Source: Sympetrum striolatum
Lineage: Eukaryota; Arthropoda; Insecta; Odonata; Libellulidae
NCBI GenBank assembly: GCA_947579665.1
Contig: OX388341.1
Location: forward strand, 7,740,752-7,804,751
DNA: 64,000 nt
Direction: 5' to 3'
Shown here piece by piece: positions 1-12,094 of this stretch; within the stretch, counting starts at the first letter, position 1; each line of letters begins with the position of its first letter. The notes beneath the pieces were generated by a model, which was given only the letters and a program-made list of their open reading frames with translations, had not been told where the DNA came from and did not search any database. Both the position numbers and the translations under genes were made by a program.

Positions 1-633
1 ACATTTTTTTGCATACACAGAGTTCGTTCCATACGTCAATTCTCGATGAATGGAAATCGACGTTTCATCCCCTGAATTAAAGAAACAAACAATGGAGGTT
101 CACTCTGGGCGCGGAGAGTAGCGAATGAGTGTCCCACGTAAACTAAGCACCCCACAGAAAGTAGAATATCCATTCTACGTAACAGTTTAGTCTTAATTGG
201 ATAAAAAACATTATCTTCGAATGCTTGAATATCTTATTTCTGGGATCGCATTTTATTTTATCGTTCAGTCATTCGTCGTATGAGGATTTTCCATCTTTCC
301 TTTGATTTCCTATGAAATTCAGCTGAAATTAGTATTCCAGGGGAACTAAGCTCTCTTTACCCAAGGAACGGACGTACAAAGAGTCGTACAGAATATTTAC
401 TCGAAGACCTGACAGACGAAAGTACATAACAAAACTCCGCGGAAGGACAAATATGCCGAAGGGGCTATTAGGCTACGACTGATAGAAACTGTGATAAGCA
501 AAGTTGCGGCAAAGCAGGGCGTAAAAGGGCAGCAAAGAGCGATTACAACGAGGCTCAAAGAAAGAATGAGTACGTCAATGTAAATGTCAGGAGGAGGATG
601 TAAAACAGATCTCGTTATCTATTTAATATAATT
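1..633. other. No recognised gene or repeat
   Basis: No domain, splice-defined exon or known repeat is visible. The stretch from about 440 to 600 is somewhat GC-richer than its surroundings but carries no recognisable protein motif in any frame. Confidence 0.5.
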
Positions 634-1780
634 ATTTCTCCAGATTCATTCATATATATAGATAACAAGATAGGATACTAAATCACAGCCTAAACCACAA
701 GCGTCATTGATATTAAATTTTTACGACGTTTTGGCCATAACGTGTAATCGCCAGAAATATTACGATTTTGAACCTCAGTGTCATGGGTTCGATTCCAGAG
801 GGCCCAAAAATCCCGAATTTTCCCGTTTAAATGCATTGCTTTGATTTTCGGGATTTTTTAAAAATACATCCCGGATAGGTAGAGAATCAAAACTCTAGAA
901 GCCTATATATATAGTAAGTATCTAACGAAAACATAAATGACTTTTGCGGAAAATATCCTGGGGTCGATGCTAGGACGATACAAAAATCGGCCGTTTAAAA
1001 TACATTGAGGCAGTTTTTCATTATTTTTTTTCATGCACTTATTGGAATGATAGGAAGTTCTTGCTTATATGGATGATGTATATTAAGCATAAGTTTTTGA
1101 AAAAAAATTAGATAAGACCGTACTGTTTCTGGGTTCAATGCCGGGGCACATTAAAATTTCTCTCATAAGGAATACATAGAAAAAGTAGGAGGTCGTTTGA
1201 GGCAGTTGAAGCCAATACTTCTGCCAGAATTTTCACACATAGTTATAATTGGTCATCTTCTGTTGTGCTGAATAGGAAGTATCACCATAAAGTCTCGGGT
1301 TCGATGCTGGGCGGTAAATATATCTGCCATATAAAACACATTTGGATTGTTTTTAATTATTTTTTCCATGCACTTATTGAATTGATGGGAAGTTCTTGCT
1401 TAGGTGGAAGATGTATATTAATGCTCGGTTTAAGAAAAAAAAATAGATAAGACCATGCTATTCCTGGGTTCGATGCCTGAGCACATTACAATTTCTCTCA
1501 TAAGGAATATATGTGAAAAGTAGGACGTCGTTTGAGGCAGTTGCGGCCAATATTTCTGCTTGAATTTTCACACATAGTTAGAAATGGTGATCTTCTGTTC
1601 TGCTGCATAGTTAGTTCACCAGGAAGACCCGGGTTCGATGCCAGACGATTAAATTGCCGAGAATTTTAAGAATATTTTCAATCCTTTTTTTCCTTTCCGG
1701 GACCGTCCCGATATGATGCCGATATGAAATTTGTGTTGTCGATCTGCTTGCAGTATGCAAGCTACATTTTACTCGTAATA
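634..1780 (+). repeat. B-box periodic repeat, type I, block 1
   Basis: This is a copy of the unnamed repeat family that dominates the window. tRNA B-box-like motifs (GGTTCGATNCC or close variants) lie at about 786, 961, 1132, 1298, 1467 and 1632, so successive spacings are 175, 171, 166, 169 and 165 bp. Unit order is A (ATGGGTTCGATTCC), B' (degenerate here), C' (motif then GAGCACATT), D' (motif then GGCGGTAAA), C', D'. The left edge has a CTCCAGATTCATT motif followed by TATATATAG. The right edge has the hairpin GCTTGCAGTATGCAAGC at 1746-1762 followed by TACATTTTACTCGTA. No protein is encoded; the open frames inside are incidental. Borders are inferred by comparing the copies. Confidence 0.8.
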
Positions 1781-2390
1781 ATAAAAATACAATGAACATG
1801 TTTTGGCATAAAATCACCCGGTAATCGTCGAATTACATAAGAACTATTAAAAATTCAAGGAAATAAGGCTGTTAACCTTTTGAGGACCAATATTTGCACC
1901 ATAAATAAGTTCTAGTTAAATAATCTATCGTCCTATCATAGTAATTTTTTCTTTAATATCTTTATGCTTTACTATTGTATTGAAATTTTTATAATTTTTA
2001 TATTTACATAACTAAATGAAATAACAATTTAAGTAGTTTTTGATGTTCTCAATGTCCAAAGCTTAGAAATTTTTCCACGAAAAGTCAACCGTACTACATA
2101 AATCGAATTTTGTGTTTAGATAAAAAATCTATGCAGAAATATATTAAATCAATTAACTTATTTTTAATGATCAATATGAAATTCTTGTTGAAAATTAAAA
2201 TTTTTGATAAGTCCCTGTGGGCCGCAAACTGCCGAATTTTTAACCGTATTTTCCCCATGAAAACGCATTTACGCAGACGCTGTGCCTCGCTCTATATAGA
2301 CATTTTACGGTGTATATTATCAGAATACATGTGTTAGTTTCCTAAGATTTGAGTGTAATCATGCTCTTCCTGAGTACAGCTTGGATCCCT
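1781..2390. other. AT-rich stretch, nothing recognised
   Basis: AT-rich sequence between block 1 and a SINE head. The short open frame near 2110-2337 shows no family motif. No repeat shared with the rest of the window was seen. Confidence 0.45.
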
Positions 2391-2490
2391 ACGAAGAAAA
2401 GACTTGAAAAAATTCCGACCGGAAATCAAACCCGGGTCTCCCGATTGCTGGTTAGGTGCTCTGTCCGTTGAGCGAATCCGCTAGAGCACT
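2391..2490 (-). mobile_element. tRNA-derived SINE head
   Basis: Read on the minus strand, 2490 to about 2415 folds like a degenerate tRNA: a D arm GCTC/GAGC, an anticodon-like loop CCAGCAA (AGC, Ala-like) and a T arm with a B-box-like GGGTTTGATTTCC at 2421-2433. It continues into a GGTCGGAATTTTTTC tail instead of ending like a tRNA gene. A similar T-rich tail follows the SINE at 41985-42060. The mispaired anticodon stem and the tail argue for a SINE head and against a functional tRNA. Confidence 0.65.
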
Positions 2491-2739
2491 TTTTTCTGTT
2501 TAGCGAATTTCTTCCTTCGATGGGATGTAACGTTTACTATGAGTTGGTAAATTCTCTTTGGATAAATTTTTAACCAATTTTATTTTAGTGTCGTTATCCA
2601 CATCATCGTCAAATAGTGATAAGGCAGAAACTTCATTAATCAAATACCACGAATGCTGACTTACCTTCTGTAAAGCTGCTTATGCGATGCTTTGGTACAA
2701 AAATGTCTGCCTACTCGTAAATGCTGCTTGCGGTTTTGA

Positions 2740-2975
2740 CTAAGAATTTTTTAAAAACTCTATGACCGGCATTTTTCGGAATATAACGTCGACTTCAACC
2801 CCCTGTATAACTTTAATGTGCAGGAATTAAAGTAATTTACTTAATAATAATAGTAATGGCTTAATATGGAATTTACTCAGCATCAACTAAGCGAAGTATC
2901 AAAGTTTGTACAAACAAAATCCACTTTTATATTTTTGGCCAGCTTTTTTCGATTCTAGCCCACTGCACGAAGTTA
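2740..2975 (-). repeat. Dispersed repeat copy, CAGTGGG-ended family
   Basis: The minus strand starts with CAGTGGGCTAGAATCG at about 2971 and runs through a GCTGGCCAAAAATATAAAA stretch and AGGGGGTTGAAGTCGAC to a GCCGGTCATAG region. Related copies lie at 17577-17920 (+), 23160-23720 (inverted arms) and 38054-38300 (+). CAGTG termini recall hAT-type inverted repeats, but no target duplication was verified. Confidence 0.6.
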
Positions 2976-2982
2976 TAGATAT

Positions 2983-4122
2983 ACGATTAAAATGTTGCTT
3001 GCATACTGCAAGCATATGAAGTGTATTCATAATCTTTATTCCCATTGCAAGTTTTGAGTTTCGATGTTTTTGGGAAGAGATAAAAAAAAATTTTTTAAAT
3101 CGTAACAATTTCTAATTTTTGTAGGCGCCTGGTGTTGAACCCAGGACATATTAGTGGATGCGAGTTGGCTATTATAAATTTTTAGGACCTGATATTAATT
3201 AATGCAAATTTTGAAGTCCATATCATACCGGGAAAGTCCTGAAATAAGACTCCATTATCCCCTTCTGAAATGCATACAGCAATGTAAATGGCTCTCTGGG
3301 ATCGAACCAAGGACGATCAAAGAATCCTAAAACACGTATTTGAAATTTATCTATGATCTTTATTTACATACCAAGTTTTAAGTTTCTATATTATCGGGAA
3401 GGGGTTCAAAAAAATTCTTAAAATACGTAACAATTATTAATTTAAGAGACCCCTACTGTCGAACCCAGGACCTATTGGTAGCTGTGAATAGTCCGTAAGA
3501 CTTGTTAGGACTTTATTTTATTTAATGCAAAGTTTGAAGTTGATATCATGCTGGGAAGTACCTAAAATTTGTTTCCGTTATCTCTATAAAAAATGCATTG
3601 AATAATGTAAATGGCTCTCTGGAATCGAACCAAGGACAATCAGCGAGACGTTAGACAACGTACATAAAAGATATTTACAATCTCTATCCACATGCCGAGT
3701 TTCAAGTTTCTATCTTATCGGGAAGTGATTTTGAAAAATCTTAAATATCGCAATGTAAATTAAACGGGGGAATATTTGCCCTGACCTAGCGTCGAACCAA
3801 GGATAATCTTCGATGATGTCTTAATAGTTTTCGCCGGATACATACGACTTCTAGCGATCCCTCGTATTTCAACTCTCCACTTTTCCGGGAAGTGCCTCAA
3901 AAAAAATTTCGAAAATCCCCACCATGTATCTTTATGGAGAAAATCGCGATTTTGGGGCCTTCTGGAATCGAACCCATGACACTGAGGTTCAATGTCGGCT
4001 TTTTTCTGGAGGATACACATTTTGGCCACTATATCGTAAAAATTTCAAGTTGGTGGCTCTTGTGGAACATGGTTAAAATATTGATCCCCTATGAATGAAT
4101 TTATATATAGGTATATCCGGAG
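2983..4122 (-). repeat. B-box periodic repeat, type II, block 2
   Basis: This is the minus-strand form of the periodic family. B-box-like motifs, read as reverse complements, start at 3964, 3788, 3621, 3455, 3298 and 3131, giving spacings of 176, 167, 166, 157 and 167 bp. Unit order is A, B (motif GGTTCGACGCTAGG), C (GGTTCGATCCCAGAG), D (CCTGGGTTCGAC), C, D. The 3' end carries the perfect hairpin at 2997-3013, then AACATTTTAATCGTA. The A-unit end lies next to TCCGGAGAAGCG and a TATATAATAGA stretch. The spacing pattern matches that of the type II copy at 54.9-55.6 kb almost to the base. Confidence 0.8.
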
Positions 4123-4137
4123 AAGCGTCTATATATA

Positions 4138-4612
4138 ATAGATGTATTAGAATAAATATAAACTAAATTTAAAGAATGTTTGGAAGGTATCAAGATGATA
4201 TTTAATGGCAAAAAGATAAGTTATCAGTGAAAGAAATGGAAGAAAATAAATTCATAATAACTCGAGATCTATGTAGTAATATAAGTGAATGGCGTGGCTG
4301 CCTAACTCCGATATTCAGTTGCTAATTCTTTATAAACAAAAGCCCATTGAGTTAAACGGCAACACATATATCCACTATTTTTAAGCAAAGAACGTGATCT
4401 GAAAGATTCAAGAGAATCCGTTTGTTAATTACCCATTAAACTGGTGTCCCCCTTCTCGGTACAAATTTTCATTTCTCGAAATTGTTTGGCATCGAGTCGG
4501 AACGGGTTATCATAATTCAATCGCAATAATATTTATTCTGTAAGTTAATAAGGCCAAATAGAAAAAATAGTTCGAAAAAATGTCTGATTTTTTTCGCACA
4601 CCCTAGCGTGTG
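4138..4612 (+). repeat. 475-bp dispersed repeat, copy 1
   Basis: An inverted diverged copy lies at 37556-38043. Shared blocks, in the same order, include ACTCGAGATCTAT, CTAACTCCGATATTCAGTTG, TCCACTATTTTTAA, CGAAATTGTTTGGCATC, TCGCAATAAT and TTAATAAGGCCAAATAG. No coding potential and no clear terminal repeats are visible, so the class is unknown. Confidence 0.75.
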
Positions 4613-7359
4613 TGCACAAGACAGTTTGATGTCTTACGTATGAGGATATTTTTAGCGTAAAACTCTCGTTTATTTCAGTAAATGTGAATGAATTACATTT
4701 CCATTGAGTGTCGTTTTTGGAAATGAGTCAAATTAGTCGCCAACTCATATTTTTCCGGACTCATCATTTCTCCTATGAGGCGTGGTTTAAGCCCTCACTT
4801 TATATCCCATCGATATAGCAGAGAAACATATATTGTATGTTGTAGATACTCCTGCGTTAGATAAATACATAGTAAATACTTACACTTGTACGCGCAAACG
4901 TGCTTTCATAGTTACTTTGAGCAAGGACGGAGTGCTAAAATTTGTAATTTAAAATTACTTTTTCTGAAAATTTATGTTATGTCTATCTAAGTATTTCGTA
5001 TTCAGCCAAAAAGCCGGTTAGATGGACAGCCACGATCAAGAATGTGACTAAAGTAAATGAAAGATACATATTTATCTAGATTCATCTTGAACAAAATTAC
5101 AAATAAATATATTCCATTCCTCAGAATATGGAAGCAGGAATCCTGATATAATTAGTTAAATAAATTGTTTTTAGCTATTTCATGTTTTTTTTAAGCTTAA
5201 ATTCAAATCAATTACGCTGTTTTTCTTACGAAAGAAGATCTTATCAGTACTACTTTAATATTTACACATTGAAAGGTTGATAAGAGGGATAAAGAGTATA
5301 AGGGGGTTGCTAAAAGCGACGATGGACCGGTCACAGAGGAGATAGAAAAGCATTTTGACTAAAGAGGCAAATATTAAGGGATAAGGGCGGTAATATCGAA
5401 AGATGTATTTCCGTTTCAATTATTCGGACGTATAACTCTAATTCCGCAGTCAAGTTCCATAAGATGTATCAATGTGGCCAAATGGACAGTACCAATATAG
5501 CTGAATGAAGACCTGTCTGTAGAAACGGTCTTTCTTCCCATGAGATGTATTGAAGAAGTGCTAATCTACAACGCACTTGTACAACTGAATACACTTTTTT
5601 CCATTGAACGGGAAAATACGATTTAATAATTTCTACATTAGTTACTGCACTCCGAAGAAAAAAGTACAGAGTCAGTTTAGACTCGAAATCGAATGAACGA
5701 AAAGTACTTTTAATCGCTGTATTCTTTTGAGATCACTTGACGTAGTTTCCTTTTGAAGGATTCAGACTGATTAAAACAGACTCGGCATTGACCTAATGAA
5801 GACCTGAGAAAAGAATATCAAGACATACAGTCACCCGAGTGTAAAGCAAATTATACAATTCTCATGCACACCCAATTTTGCCAAAGACTCCTAAGCCCCT
5901 AGGGCTTTCCTATTTCTGCCTCTGCACTGAGAAATGTTTTATTTTCCCTCCATTTCGTGACGATACAACATCTCTATAGCGCTGATTAAGAAACTTCATG
6001 GTTGTAGGTTTGGCGATTTGTCATTGCATGCAAAATATAAAAATATCAGAACATTTCTCCTCTTCGCGAAGATTTTCATACAGTCTCATTCTTTTGTGCT
6101 TACATTCCGTACATATTCTTATGGAAAAATGCATCAGCTCGATTTCAATGACGTAATTATTCTTCAGCAGGATGGTTTGTTTACACTAATAAAATATTCG
6201 TGAATTTGATTCTGATTCTCCCAATTTCGAGTTGAAACCGATATGCCATGCACGGTATCTTTATTGATGGATTTTCAGAAAATTTTGTTCAATTTCCCTT
6301 CTTCATTCATATTGACATGTAAGATTGTTCTTTGTTATGAATGTTTCTCGTAGGATTCACACCACTCTTCACTCTTATTGCTGAAGCAAACAAGCCAGTA
6401 AGCGATAAATGAACCCAAAAAAATGACCGCATTTCATACGGGAACGCTTTGACCGTCAAATTGTGGACTTACACAAAAAGAAGCACATTATCTGTGCGAC
6501 GTCAGCGTTCAAAGTTTAAAAGTTATTTTTATTTTGATTTCGAATCGTAGGTAAACATACAAACTCAACTTAAAACACTTCAATACTGCTTAAGTCTCTT
6601 TAATGTATAAAATAATGAAATAATATTTTACAACGTAATGATTTATTTCAGTTTATAGTTTCTCAGCGATCATTCTTCAATTGGAAAATGTATGCATATC
6701 CATTATTTTGTTTCTGAAAAGCCGTATAACATATTTTCAAATTCTATCATTATTTTGTGGTAAAAGTATAATAACATTTGTTTAATTTCTTTGGTTCATG
6801 CTCAGTTCCTTAGAAATTTCAGGGGAAAACCCAATTTGCTGGAGAATCCTCTCAATGAATCTGCGATAAAAGTGTAAAGAAGAGGGCACTGCATGAGTGA
6901 CTGAATTGAGATGGAATCGCCGAAACGCCTTTCCTTTGATTTACCAAACTCAGGAGTTCCTCTATCGATTTCGAGACCGTAGAAAAATTGTCTACAAGTA
7001 AACTCTTGCACAGAAACAAAAATGTGCATTCTTATAGCAGAAGTGTGTAATTTCATTGGCTGTGGAATTGTGTAATCTCATAATTGTGCAATCGTTCTTT
7101 TGGCGACAGTCTCTCATCGGCCTCCGAGAAATCAAACGCTGTATTTGAAGGAATTCTTCTATTTGGGATCGATCCAAAAGAATTTCGATCCGTAGTAGGT
7201 AGTAATTAAACGAAATATCGTCAAAAATGCGTAGAAAAATAATCACCGAGTGGTTTTAAAATGTTTAAGATGGATCAAGTCCTCTGTGCCCACGAATGCT
7301 CAAGTTGAACACCCTTGCTTGCTCCAGACTCATCTATATACATATGTAATAGATATTGG
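4613..7359. other. No supported gene
   Basis: About 2.7 kb of AT-rich unique-looking sequence. Open frames near 6018-6203, 6802-7056 and 6992-7246 are short, lack recognisable domains and look like chance frames. No repeat shared with the rest of the window was noticed. Confidence 0.5.
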
Positions 7360-7700
7360 CGCAGCGTTTGCCACGGCGCCGAAAATCGATGCCGGGAGAG
7401 AAAGCCGGCCGAGGAAACTCGGATTTGCGGCTTTTTTGCCGAGAAATCTCCGCTTTAATTGGTCCAACTCCGCTATCGATCCGCGCATCCACCGAACGCA
7501 CTTGGGCTCTGAAATATGAACGCGGCTAATAAGCCCCCCAACGCATAATAAGGCTTTTTCAACAAAGGTCGCCTTTATTTACGTCGGATTAGCGGTGGGA
7601 GACAGCGGCCGTGAATGTGCTACCGCTGACGCTGCCGATAAAGGAAATGTTTGCCAAATGTTCTGCTGATTTGTCGCCTCCCTCCGTTGCACTCGGAAGA
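7360..7700. promoter_or_regulatory. GC/CpG-rich candidate regulatory block
   Basis: This segment is clearly richer in G+C and CpG than its surroundings (for example ACGGCGCCGAAAATCGATGC, AAGCCGGCCGAGG and CAGCGGCCGTGAATG). It includes AT-rich homeodomain-like cores such as TTTAATTGG and GCCTTTATTTACG. The open frame at 7250-7519 shows no family signature. A conserved noncoding element or enhancer is possible; this is inferred from composition only. Confidence 0.3.
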
Positions 7701-10700
7701 TTTGTGATGGAAGATAGTTCCTACGCTCGAAATAGGAGAGAGTTCACTGTATCTCTCGTGGAATAGAGGTTTATTATCTACTTTACTCTTTATATATTCC
7801 CTTCGCAAAATTTAGTAGTAAAAGGATTTTGGAGGAAGACTTCCTTTCCGTGTGCATGCTTTTGCCCGCCTTCAGGACATTATGTACTGCAGAAATTGTG
7901 CACGTCGGGTTCTAAATCTGCGGAATGCGGCAACATAAGGCATGAATATTTATTGAGTTAATGGTTTTTAAACGCTAGGCATCATCGGGAGAAATTTAGT
8001 TTTAGTCTTTAGGACTGTACGGTAGATGGAGTACGAGACGCCTAAACCTGATGGCTGAATGTTTCCGTATAATTTTCGTCGCAATTTTGTTATTTTCAGA
8101 TATTTTTTACCCTCCGTTTAAAGTGAAATAGTTAAAAGTCCTTATCTGTATTCGTATAAATTGGTTAAGGGACTACGGGATGGTTTTGTAGGATATTAAT
8201 GTCCGTGTTACAATCGTTCAAACCAATAATAAGACGGATATTAAACAGTAGTAATACTTGTATTTACCGTGATATTAACCTAATGCCTACTCTGCAAAGC
8301 ATCTCTCGGATGTGAAAACGTACCTTTTCAATGAGATGCTTAATAAGAAGCAGCAAAGAAACAGACAACCGATCAACGTATTCTTGCCACCAAAACTTGT
8401 TCATTGTTTGCCTTTTGGTGAAAGACACGGAGTGTACTTTTGGCTCATCGCTGAGATAATTCAAAATTCTATAAAGTACGAATACAACTGCATACAATGT
8501 CTGAAATCGAGTAATGGAGGATATGTACGAGATACGTTCAAAATTTTCCTAACGTATTTGTTTCAGCAAAAACATCGAGCAGGAGAAATGTAAAATTCTG
8601 ACGGTAGATACCGCCACATATTGTTGGTACAGCCGTCTGTGCTGTGCTGTGACTGTGTAAGTTGACACGTGTGCTCTGGCGGAAGTGCCCAAAAGATTGA
8701 GAAAGATCGAGAGGCAGGGTCTGTAAGGAGAGAGTCCCCCACCCACAGACTATAACCCAGTTTCTGGCAGTACTTCGAAGAAAATACCGCTTGAATGTCC
8801 TAGTAAATTGTCTGCTTGTTCACTCATAAAATAAGTTCGTGAATTTTTTGAAAATAACTCCTATGAGTACACTTTTTGGATTATCTCTGCTGAAAAGGTG
8901 ATTAATAATTTACTATGACTAGATAAACGGATAGAGAATAGTTTTGGATTAATTAGATGATATCTTAATTGAGTGAATTGCGGGCAAATGGAATTCCGCA
9001 GTCAGATTGAGGAAATCTAGGTGCAAATTGATTCCCCATCGTTTCCAAATAAAATTCAGAAGGCGTTGAATTGACATATGAAAGTTTTAAGGCAAAATAT
9101 TGACAAAGCAGTTTGCCGTACCAATGGAGCTCGTCTAGCAGAGCCATCGATAATTGGAGCACTCCATGTGTATGCAATTGACGGCTTATCCAATGGTATC
9201 TTGTTCGATCCCCGAGGACACAAAGTGAGACCTCTACCATAAGAAATAAGAAAAACTTCACTAATTTCGCTCGCAAGATTTATTTCTTCCCGAAAATTAA
9301 ATTAGAAGGAGTAATTGCACAAAACTGTGACGAGTACAAAACTATGGAAGGACGGGTTTATGTCTCAGCATTCGAATTTCTCTTCAAAAATGTTTCCCTT
9401 AATGGTGTTGGTAAGCTTTATTACTTCGCAATTGAAAATGAGATGGTCGTGAATTGCAATTACAATGCGAGCTAGAAATCTATTCGGTATCCAACCTTAC
9501 GTTTTTGACCCGCATTATTCATTTATTTACAAAATGTGCGAACAGCACTTGTATTTTCATCTATATTCCTCCGTGAAATATCGCTCGATCTTCGAATGCA
9601 GGTGCCGCATAACTTATCCCAGGGCTCCGAATCCCTGCCAAACATTGTCCGACCTTTGACCTGATCGACAATTCCAACTCTGGAATTCCCAAAGCCTTCC
9701 CATAATTCTGCGTCCAGTGGCACTGTTTTGCTTCCGACGGAAGATTTCGTCAATTCTCCCAAACCCATTCCTCTAAAGCTTTCGGCACTATGGGAATGCC
9801 TTTTCGTATTGGTTGCACAGTAAATGCGCAATTCAACAAACAAATAAGATAAAATCGAGGTTGTATACGATAAGATCTATATCTACGCGTAGGTGCTGTT
9901 TTCGTCTATTTCATCTATACGTCAATTTTCTACTATGAACTTTTTTCTGAATATCAAGGAGTCTTAATGCACTTTTGAAGTTTATCCTTTTTGCCATATG
10001 TCCGTTATCTTCATCAGAAGCGGTGTTGTTTTTTTATCACAGAACGTCATCATCTTACTAACATAGAAAGGTACTAGAAATCGGATTTATTTCACTTTTT
10101 CTTCCTTTGGCTTATGTTTCTCTTCTCCAACTTCCAATTCCATCCTATTTTCCATTCGAGATCGTAGGCTTCTTCTTTATGTATCCATTCTCGATTTACC
10201 TTTTGAATGCAGAACATGCAGTTAGTCTTTCCCTACATTTATGAGGAATGTTTTTATTTCCATATTTCGCATCTTCTTTTGCCTTTTTTTGCCTGTCTTT
10301 GTGATTATTTCTTAACTCTTAGTTAGTCGCGTTTAGTAGAAATACTTACTAAATACTACTTCAGTTTATTAAAACTAATTCTTTAGGAGCAACTATAGTA
10401 ACATTAATTTTATGACTACATATTGTTCTATATGTTTTCATTGGTTTGTAAAGAAAGTGGCATTTCCCTATTTAAGCTGAAAACAGTTCACATGATCCAT
10501 AGAAAAGGCAGTAGCAACAGTTTGTTTGAAGCAAATCGATTGTAAGATTAATTTATGTTTTGGAATACTTTGAAGCTTTGACCGAATGTAATACCTTGCG
10601 TAATCCTGATATATTTCACTGCTTACAGAATATTAATAATAAAATAAAAAGACGAATAATAATTGAAGTACCATTCGGGTTACTCGGTCAGGATAATATA

Positions 10701-11188
10701 TCTATATACTTCATATATATTTAATCAATGAAAATGAGCAGACACTTGAATAATATTTATCTGAAAAGATTCGGTCGAGGATGCAGGCAAATGAATAATC
10801 AGAAGAAATCTAATATTAAATTCAATTGATTTTCAAGCTTAATAAATATAAACAAAACTATAAGTTTTTTTCTAACATCACCCTTCGTTAAGTAATATCA
10901 TAACGTAAGTTAAGATGTACTATTTGTATAACTATAAGATGTGATGAGTAGGCACCTTTAAAAACCCCTTTCTGTGCAGTGAGCAGACTATGTCACGTGC
11001 AATGAATGAAAATGTAGAAATGTAAACCACTTAACGAATAAACGCTGAACTTAATTCTCAGTGAGATATAAAGATTATTACGCCATGTAGAGTGTGATGA
11101 CAATAAGCTTCGTTTCTTTCAAATAAGTAAATAGACTATAGGAAATAGAAATATGTAATTAATTGTAAAAAACGTAAAAAATAAACTG
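7701..11188. other. No supported gene
   Basis: About 3.5 kb with no domain-bearing frame. The overlapping opposite-strand frames around 8264-8593 and 9465-9843 show no family motif. A possible acceptor near 8567 (TATTTGTTTCAG) has no convincing donor or coding content after it. Confidence 0.45.
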
Positions 11189-11480
11189 AATTACCCGAGG
11201 TAGTATGTAGGCCTCCCCAAGTTCTTTCTAATTTCTTTTGTCCTGAGCTTCCCGTTGCAATTTTACACCTAAGTATTTGATGAAATCTCCATTCCACCTG
11301 TCCGTAGGTCTTCCTCTTGGTCTCTACTTATCTCTTGGTATCCAGTCGAGAACAGCAGATAGGTTGTCGTTTCTTCTCGCAACATGGCCGGCCCACCTCC
11401 ATTTTAGTAATCTCACCTTTTCCATGATGTCTGTAACTCCAGTCTCGTGCTTCGTTATTCTTTGTTAAAAACCGTCCGAT
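11189..11480 (-). pseudogene. RTE-like LINE, reverse transcriptase C-terminal fragment
   Basis: Minus-strand translation gives the C-terminal signature common in arthropod LINE polyproteins usually labelled endonuclease-reverse transcriptase: ETGVTDIMEKV, then KWRWAGHVARRNDN, WIPRDK, RPRGRPTDRW, IKYLG and LGEAY. One in-frame stop follows WIPRDK and another lies near the end. Only about 95 codons of a polyprotein of roughly 1000 codons remain, so this is a severely truncated dead copy. A related C-terminal region lies on the plus strand near 52.0-52.3 kb. Assignment to the RTE clade is from memory. Confidence 0.85.
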
Positions 11481-12094
11481 ATGTGGTGCACCCGTTAAAT
11501 TTGATAAATTTCGACTTTATCTGAAATTAACAGAGCAAAAAGATTGAAAGACTGCAAAACTCTGCGTCTAGTGGAAGACAGTGTACGGATTTTAATTAGA
11601 AAGTTGATATTTCAATTTTTCTGCTGCAGTACATTCATGAAAAAATTCATGAAAAGCACATTCCTCAAAATTCTTGTGGAGAGGATATTTACTTTTATGG
11701 CAAAAAAGATCATCCTGCAAAATTTGGTGAATTCATAAAGCAGTAGCAATATTTTAACAAGACTTAATAAGTTGGTTACATGACAATATGATTTCAGTAT
11801 GCATCCCAAATTTGATTGCGACATTGAGAAAGCTTATGAATTTCCATCTTAGCTATAATTGAAAATGATAGAGCAACCCAATCATTGATTATGGAAGCGG
11901 TTAATTAGTATTGCATCATTGTCTCGAAGTGCAGATCCCCAATTAGTGAGATGATTTGAGTCGACTTCATTTCGATTCCAATTCGAATCAATTGCGCTTA
12001 TAAATATTAAACGTTAACTATTTTGGCATTTATGTATGCAGTTCTGCTTGTAGGGATCTCTGGCTAGACCATAACATTCTCACGTGTATCTTAT
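11481..12094. other. AT-rich stretch, nothing recognised
   Basis: Overlapping short frames on both strands (11544-11824) are chance open stretches in A/T-rich DNA. No domain or shared repeat was seen. Confidence 0.45.

Noticed and set aside
2985..3015. Helitron 3' end
   Set aside because: The hairpin is suggestive, but no CTRR terminus, no TC 5' end and no AT-dinucleotide insertion site could be shown.
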